From Cudoniella acicularis (taxonomy: Eukaryota > Ascomycota > Leotiomycetes > Helotiales > Helotiaceae), in assembly GCA_013054445.1 (NCBI GenBank), contig JAAMPI010000034.1:24660-88659 (forward strand): a DNA stretch of 64,000 bases, read 5' to 3'. Position numbers and translations under genes: made by a program. Positions within the stretch are counted from its first letter, which is position 1; every line of letters begins with the position of its first letter. This document shows positions 59,401 through 64,000 of the stretch, one piece after another. The notes under the pieces are model-generated. The model saw nothing but the letters and a program-made list of their open reading frames with translations. It did no database searches and was not told where the DNA came from.

Positions 59401-59862
59401 AATCCTAAGATTTAAATCTCTATATTATAAAACCTTTCTACTTTGGCCTAATATGCCTAAAGCTTGGCTAGTCTAGCTAAGTACTCAGAGGCCCAAAGCA
59501 TTGGTCCTTTAGTTCATCACGTGATTATATCACGTGATTCAAGAGTTAATTACTAAATCTCTCTTCACTCGCCATTATTTTCCTTTAGTGCTGTACGGGT
59601 TCTCCTGTTAGTCACTTGACTATCTAACCCTATGGTCCCGTGCCGTGCACGTGATAGTGAAACCGTAGCATCTTAATTAATAATTATTTAGATACTTACT
59701 ACTATTCCTTCTCTGCTTAGTGAAATAAAGAGCAGTTAATGTTCTAAAGAAAATAAAGTATATAATTCGCGAAAATAATGCAAGGACTGTTGACATTCTA
59801 TTCTGATGGAAGCCATACGTTCTTGCATAGGCAGGAGAGCGGCGAATCCCTCCGGATACTAG
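59401..59862. other. Mutated repeat-like DNA with CACGTGAT palindromes
   Basis: AT-rich, with a closely spaced repeat (ATCACGTGATTATATCACGTGAT near 59517). It is probably degraded LTR material; no frames survive. Confidence 0.4.
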
Positions 59863-60125
59863 TGTAACATTCTGTCGTCAAGTGATAAGTTTATCACGTG
59901 AAGGGGGTTTAATTAGTCAATTGAAGCGTCAAGCAGATCCAGGTAGAAGGTTATCTTATTGCTAAGAGTGTGAGTTGAGCACGAAGCTCCAACATAGGAA
60001 AACTATATAGCTATATAGGTGGTTGTGGCCGTTCACGTGTTCACCAGTTCACTCCATCGGGCCGTGAACTAGCGAACGAGTGAGCCTGAGTCACGTGACT
60101 CATCACATGTCCTGGAGTCGTGACA
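59863..60125 (-). repeat. Solo LTR with perfect ACTAG target duplication
   Basis: 263 bp. In minus orientation it starts TGTCACGACTCCAGG and ends GAATGTTACA. The flanks are ACTAG at 59858-59862 and 60126-60130. It shares a leader (TATATAG..., GGAGCTTCGTGCT) with the Gypsy LTR at 53169-53601 and is hardly RIP-mutated, so it is probably a younger or related subfamily whose body was removed by LTR recombination. Confidence 0.8.
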
Positions 60126-60130
60126 ACTAG

Positions 60131-60939
60131 GCTCCTGACTGGAATTGATTCAGATTACTCTCGATAGGTTCTAGACCCCGATTTTCGCCGCTCTGCTTTG
60201 GCGCTACTCACACTCGCCTCACCTCCCGGTACCCAATCATGATTCACTTCCGCCATACGAATGTTGTCAACTCTACACGACTATGTTCAAGGCACAAAGT
60301 CGGCTCCTGGGGAGTCCAAACATGATCTCTCAGAAAATACATCCTTCAATTTCTCAAGGTAGCTTCTTCTTGCAACATATCGTCGTGGCGTTCGTCGTAG
60401 AACGGATCCAGCACGCAGAAAGCCACCCTACCAGTACGGCAAATTTCCAGTGCTCATGCTTGGGCCAAACTTTCGTGTTTCCCCTTCCACTTCTCTCAGT
60501 TCGTGAGGACAGGTCGCAAAAGAGCCTGACTATGGAACAGAGAAGGCGGGTGGTGAGGATATCTGCGTTTCAGCTAAGGTCTTATTGGGATGGGAAACCC
60601 GTTAAGTATCTGACTCGCCGAAAGCGGAGCAATTAGTACTCTGTTCGTCCCAGAGACTTGTTACGTACCTGATGAATTCAAATGGCTGCCAGGCGCATGG
60701 ACGCAGTGATTGTTTGTAGGGAATGTCAAAGAATAAGTAGGTAGTCAGCGAACAAGAACCCAACCACTCTAGGGCAAACTGACCTGTTTTCACTGGAAGA
60801 CCGCGCAGATTGAGCTCGTCCTAGCTTCACCCTTTGGGCTACTAGTCACCAGCACTGCGCAGAAGTGCGAGCTCATCGCTGGTGTCCTACTCACTTTCCG
60901 CGATGCCGCTTCCAGCTTTCAGGTCCTCTTCATGGCCTC
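60131..60939. other. Spacer with a weak open frame
   Basis: A plus-strand frame of 117 codons (60283-60636) has no domain and atypical composition for a protein. I do not call it a gene. Confidence 0.3.
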
Positions 60940-61299
60940 TCAGCCGTCAAGGTGTACAGCAGCACTTGAGACTTGTGGCGTAGGTACGCGTTGATAAATC
61001 AACATTCCACCATCTCTTTCGCGTGCTTCGCTCAGTGTTTTCAATCTGTCCAGGCTTTCCTTGATGTCATTGAGGCTATCAACGGACTCCTCGTGGTGCC
61101 GGTTGATATTCCCATCAATGTCCTGAAGGACTCTGAGAATGGCCTTCAAGACAACAAGGGTTTCGCGATCTATGTTATTAGAAGGATTGGAGGGTGCATT
61201 GAGCCACCCTTTGTGAATTGCATACTGTCTGGCAAAGTAGAGGATGATTGGAGCAATGAAAGGCAAAAGCCATGCTGAAATCAAGTCTGCTACCGCCAT
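60940..61299 (-). CDS. Small single-pass membrane protein, 119 aa
   Basis: ATG 61299 is chosen because the hydrophobic segment follows directly: MAVADLISAWLLPFIAPIILYFARQYAIHKGW, with the membrane span about residues 7-24. The rest is a helical charged tail with a likely coiled coil (KAILRVLQDIDGNINRHHEESVDSLNDIKESLDRLKTL). The frame is open for a further 52 codons upstream, but these look untranslated. Similar N-anchored coiled-coil proteins occur near HET and other incompatibility genes, which is suggestive only. Function unknown. Confidence 0.5.
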   Translation of the reverse strand: MAVADLISAWLLPFIAPIILYFARQYAIHKGWLNAPSNPSNNIDRETLVVLKAILRVLQDIDGNINRHHEESVDSLNDIKESLDRLKTLSEARERDGGMLIYQRVPTPQVSSAAVHLDG

Positions 61300-62015
61300 T
61301 TTGATATAGACCTCCTTATAACGCAGGTCCCAATGATTTAAAACAAGTTTGGAGAGTGCGTGTAAGTTGTGAAAGTTTTCGTGCGTGCAGTGAAAAATTC
61401 GAGTGAGGTGAAGAGGAAAGGAGACAGAAGAATGTGCGAGAAGCTTAAGCACCAAATTTTAGTGTGCGCTTGCTTGGGCTGTGATGGAATATCAAGAAAG
61501 GAAGGCACTCCCTTCCTCTTTTGGTAGCTGGTTTTGCCACACGTGATCGGGCCGGTTAGAGCTGTCTTCTCGGTCGGCGTATAGGTGCATGTGAATGCTA
61601 ATAGTAACTCTTAACCTAGTTAAGAGTTATGCGAGCTTTTGCTTGTATGTAGTGGAACGTATATCAGCCGTCCTTATATTACAGAGCTTTTTGTATTTAG
61701 GGATTTTTCTTGCGTAGTTAGCTCTTCAGACGATTACAACACCACAATTAGGAATCTACCTTACTAATAAGATAGAAAATCCCATTCTATTTAACTGTGA
61801 GGGGTCCCTAACATAGCCCTATCTTACACTCAAGGTTAAGGAGCTTGCGGGTGCTAAGAACTATCACTTCCCAATAAACCAAGTTTGGCTATGACTCCAA
61901 ATGCGAATTTACATATAGCTAGGTTACAGTGTGCCCAATATCCCGCCCGCACTTCATCCTCAACTGCAGTATAGACTCTTGGACATACTGCTGGTTACAA
62001 GAAACCATCTTCCAC
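61300..62015. other. Repeat-like spacer with a perfect 11-bp inverted repeat
   Basis: 61605-61629 is TAACTCTTAAC-CTA-GTTAAGAGTTA. The following 61640-61812 (minus: TGTTAGGGACCCC ... TACATACA) is LTR-like, but no target duplication is visible. Confidence 0.4.
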
Positions 62016-63197
62016 CTACGAGTACATCAAAAAGTTCCAAAAGCTCCTTTCAGGTGGTCCCGACGGGGCTAGATACCACCACTTGCCCTGATCCCACTTC
62101 CAGACAAGGCCATCCGACCCTCGACAAACCAGTCGGTTTTGCCTCCTCGAGAACAGCTTCAGTTTATTATCAGCAGTGAGCTCTTCCACTGACAATTCCG
62201 CCTGGTCTTCGAAGCTTGTTCGAATGTCTCCTTGATGGTGCGGGTGATGAATGCCTCTAGCCATGCGTACAGTGATATGACTTTGCCATTTCGCATCTGC
62301 AGAGTCTAGGCCAGCACCCAGATTGACCCATCTTGTAATAAGCACCGCAAACCCTCGCTCTCCAAAGTCTATTGCATATACCACGTAATCCATCCAACAA
62401 TAAGGACATTGCAATGTTTGTGTACGGCACTTCTCTTGAGTCTCTAGCTGGTCAAGTCTAGATCTCACCAGATCCGATGTTAGGTTTTTATTCAAAGGTC
62501 CTAGTCGTGTGTGCACACAGATGTCACACGACAAGCTATTCTCAGCCAATTCATCGATGAATTCGTCGCGTCGGCTCCAAGGGAGTAGTACCCACGTCTG
62601 AGACCGCATCAGAAGTTCATTGGAGACAATCTGGGCGTCGACAGATAAAAGAGTGATTTTCTGTTGGGTCTGATCGTGCTCAACCTCTAGGTGTTGAAAA
62701 GCCTCAAGAGGAAATCCAATATCAGTGCCGCAATAGTGTTGCTTTATCGCTAACTGGATGTGAGGAAAATGTATCTGATACCGCGACAGGAATAGATGAT
62801 GATAGCCTAAGTTCTGCCAGGTACAACGAGGGCCCAAGTGGCGTGTAATTAGCCGGGGCCACTTGATTGTACTCATTCGATGAAGGCAGGCACACTCCTG
62901 GCATACGAAGTGTTGAGGAAGGTCTTTCGCTAAGGATGACAGAAATGCGAGCAGGACATCAGGTGCCTCACTCTGTAAAGACCTCCAGAACCCGGGTCCA
63001 AGTATATGGTTCAAACGGTGGCTACAAAGAGCAAGACAGGCAGCAGATGGTGTTGGAAGCATGCTTGCTACCAAGAGGATTATTTCTGGTGGGAGGCGAA
63101 GTAGTTGCGATGCAGTTGCCTTCCCTTCTGCCTCGGCACCGGCATCAGTTCGAGTGGTTAACACAAGTCTTCCGAAGACATTCCGCAGTGAGATCAT
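62016..63197 (-). CDS. F-box domain protein, single exon, 393 aa
   Basis: The start is ATG 63197. Residues 32-74 form a good F-box (LLRLPPEIILLVASMLPTPSAACLALCSHRLNHIL). Cysteine pairs follow (CQECACLHR, CDIC, CPYCW), which may bind zinc and are often seen in this ascomycete F-box group. The C-terminal part ends RLVCRGSDGLVWKWDQGKWWYL. It is probably an SCF ubiquitin-ligase adaptor of unknown target. Intact, in contrast to its damaged neighbours. It is not closely related to the F-box-like pair at the left end of the window. Confidence 0.8.
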   Translation of the reverse strand: MISLRNVFGRLVLTTRTDAGAEAEGKATASQLLRLPPEIILLVASMLPTPSAACLALCSHRLNHILGPGFWRSLQSEAPDVLLAFLSSLAKDLPQHFVCQECACLHRMSTIKWPRLITRHLGPRCTWQNLGYHHLFLSRYQIHFPHIQLAIKQHYCGTDIGFPLEAFQHLEVEHDQTQQKITLLSVDAQIVSNELLMRSQTWVLLPWSRRDEFIDELAENSLSCDICVHTRLGPLNKNLTSDLVRSRLDQLETQEKCRTQTLQCPYCWMDYVVYAIDFGERGFAVLITRWVNLGAGLDSADAKWQSHITVRMARGIHHPHHQGDIRTSFEDQAELSVEELTADNKLKLFSRRQNRLVCRGSDGLVWKWDQGKWWYLAPSGPPERSFWNFLMYS

Positions 63198-63450
63198 TCT
63201 GGGATACTTATAAAGATGGATGGCCTTCTATGTTTCTTTGTTGTCAGCTGGATTGCGTGTGGTTTTCTTGTGGTTGTCGTTTAGCTCAGTAAGTGCATGA
63301 CAGAATTTGATAGTTGCACTTAAGCCCTAAGAGGGTCTAGGGCCACTCTGCGCTCTGTATAACCGAGGTCAGGTGGCAGACCCCGCATCAGTGGAAAATG
63401 TAGCAGTGTATCACGTGCCACTTACGGCTGACGAGAACTAACTACTCTCG
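63198..63450. other. 5' flank of F-box gene
   Basis: Ordinary composition, no gene supported. Confidence 0.4.
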
Positions 63451-64000
63451 GGGATACTCGACTTCCCGGGTAAATTCCCGCCCCGCTTGAATTCCCGCTT
63501 ATGTAAGTAAACCACCTACTAACTTTAAAAATTAATAATTAAATAACCACAGAAGATAATTATTAGCTATTAAAGATATAAAGAGATCAATAGTTAATAT
63601 ATAAGAGTATAAACTTTTTAAATACCCTATTTAAAAACACATAATATTTTAATAACCCAACCCTTCTTTATACATTTTTCTAACTTAATAAAAACCCCCC
63701 TCCTTAACACTAACACTAATAAATCGCACTACCTTCTTTTTAAGTATAGGTGCCTTCCTTGCCTTCGTAGGAGACTTAGTTTATATAATGTAGAGGGACG
63801 GGAGGCCTCTAAAATAGACTCTTAAAACTGATGACTGAAAGACTCGAATCTCTAGGAAGGATAGTTGTTGTTCCTCTCTAGGAGAGGGGGAGAGACCTTA
63901 TATACATGAATATAGTCACGTGCCGTAGCACGTGACACAGAACCCCACTACAATAAGAGTATCGTTTAAAGCTTTTTTTAGCTTGATGTAACGGAACTGG
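63451..64000. mobile_element. RIP-type AT-rich repeat DNA, pogo-like leader
   Basis: It starts with several AATTCCCGC/TTCCCG motifs as at 45348-45390, then continues as TpA-rich, frame-free DNA. It is probably the edge of a second pogo/Fot1-type remnant extending beyond the window. CACGTGCC...GCACGTG near 63917 forms an inverted repeat. Confidence 0.45.

Noticed and set aside
60283..60636. 117-codon plus-strand frame as a gene
   Set aside because: No domain, no promoter or splice support, and composition unlike its neighbours' proteins.
61640..61812. Second solo LTR next to the inverted repeat
   Set aside because: The ends look LTR-like (TGTTAGGG...TACA), but no target duplication or internal match supports it.

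Overview
The window looks like a nuclear contig from a filamentous ascomycete (Pezizomycotina). Introns are 40-75 nt with GTAAGT-like donors and CTAAC/CTGAC branch points. The housekeeping genes are of fungal type, and transposons are riddled with TpA and stop codons, the mark of RIP (repeat-induced point mutation). A leotiomycete is possible but I cannot prove it. Exon boundaries were read by eye from splice signals, reading frame and family knowledge.

Region A (1-20.7 kb) is accessory. It holds two paralogous F-box/repeat-like proteins, decayed SANT/Myb-like pairs, several small multi-exon genes of unknown function (some membrane proteins), and at its right edge a minus-strand DUF3435 tyrosine-recombinase pseudogene with C2H2-like fingers. 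DUF3435 proteins are the 'captains' of fungal Starship elements. By that polarity the captain reads leftward into this gene set, so 1-20.7 kb may be Starship-like cargo or its remains.

Region B (23-44.6 kb) is a conserved core: a 14-3-3 protein, SERCA-type Ca2+-ATPase, proteasome beta-3, a TUG/UBX4-type protein, ribosomal protein eL36, a small secreted cysteine protein, a carboxymuconolactone decarboxylase-family protein, mitochondrial cytochrome c peroxidase, an armadillo-like membrane-anchored protein, and Nop14. Most are intact; their exon lengths sum to multiples of three and to family-typical sizes. Two gene pairs are divergent with short shared promoters.

Region C (45.3-54.6 kb) is a RIP-mutated transposon nest: a pogo/Fot1-like fragment, a near full-length Ty3/Gypsy chromointegrase element with two LTRs, an opposing LTR fragment, and a solo LTR with target-site duplication inside another transposon ORF. 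A block of scattered Ns lies in its RNase H part.

Region D (54.6-64 kb) mixes damaged and intact genes. A 2EXR-domain gene stops at the transposon border, and a long-chain acyl-CoA synthetase carries one frameshift. A HET-domain pseudogene follows, then a solo LTR with a perfect 5-bp duplication, a small membrane protein, an intact F-box protein, and more RIP-type AT-rich DNA at the right end.
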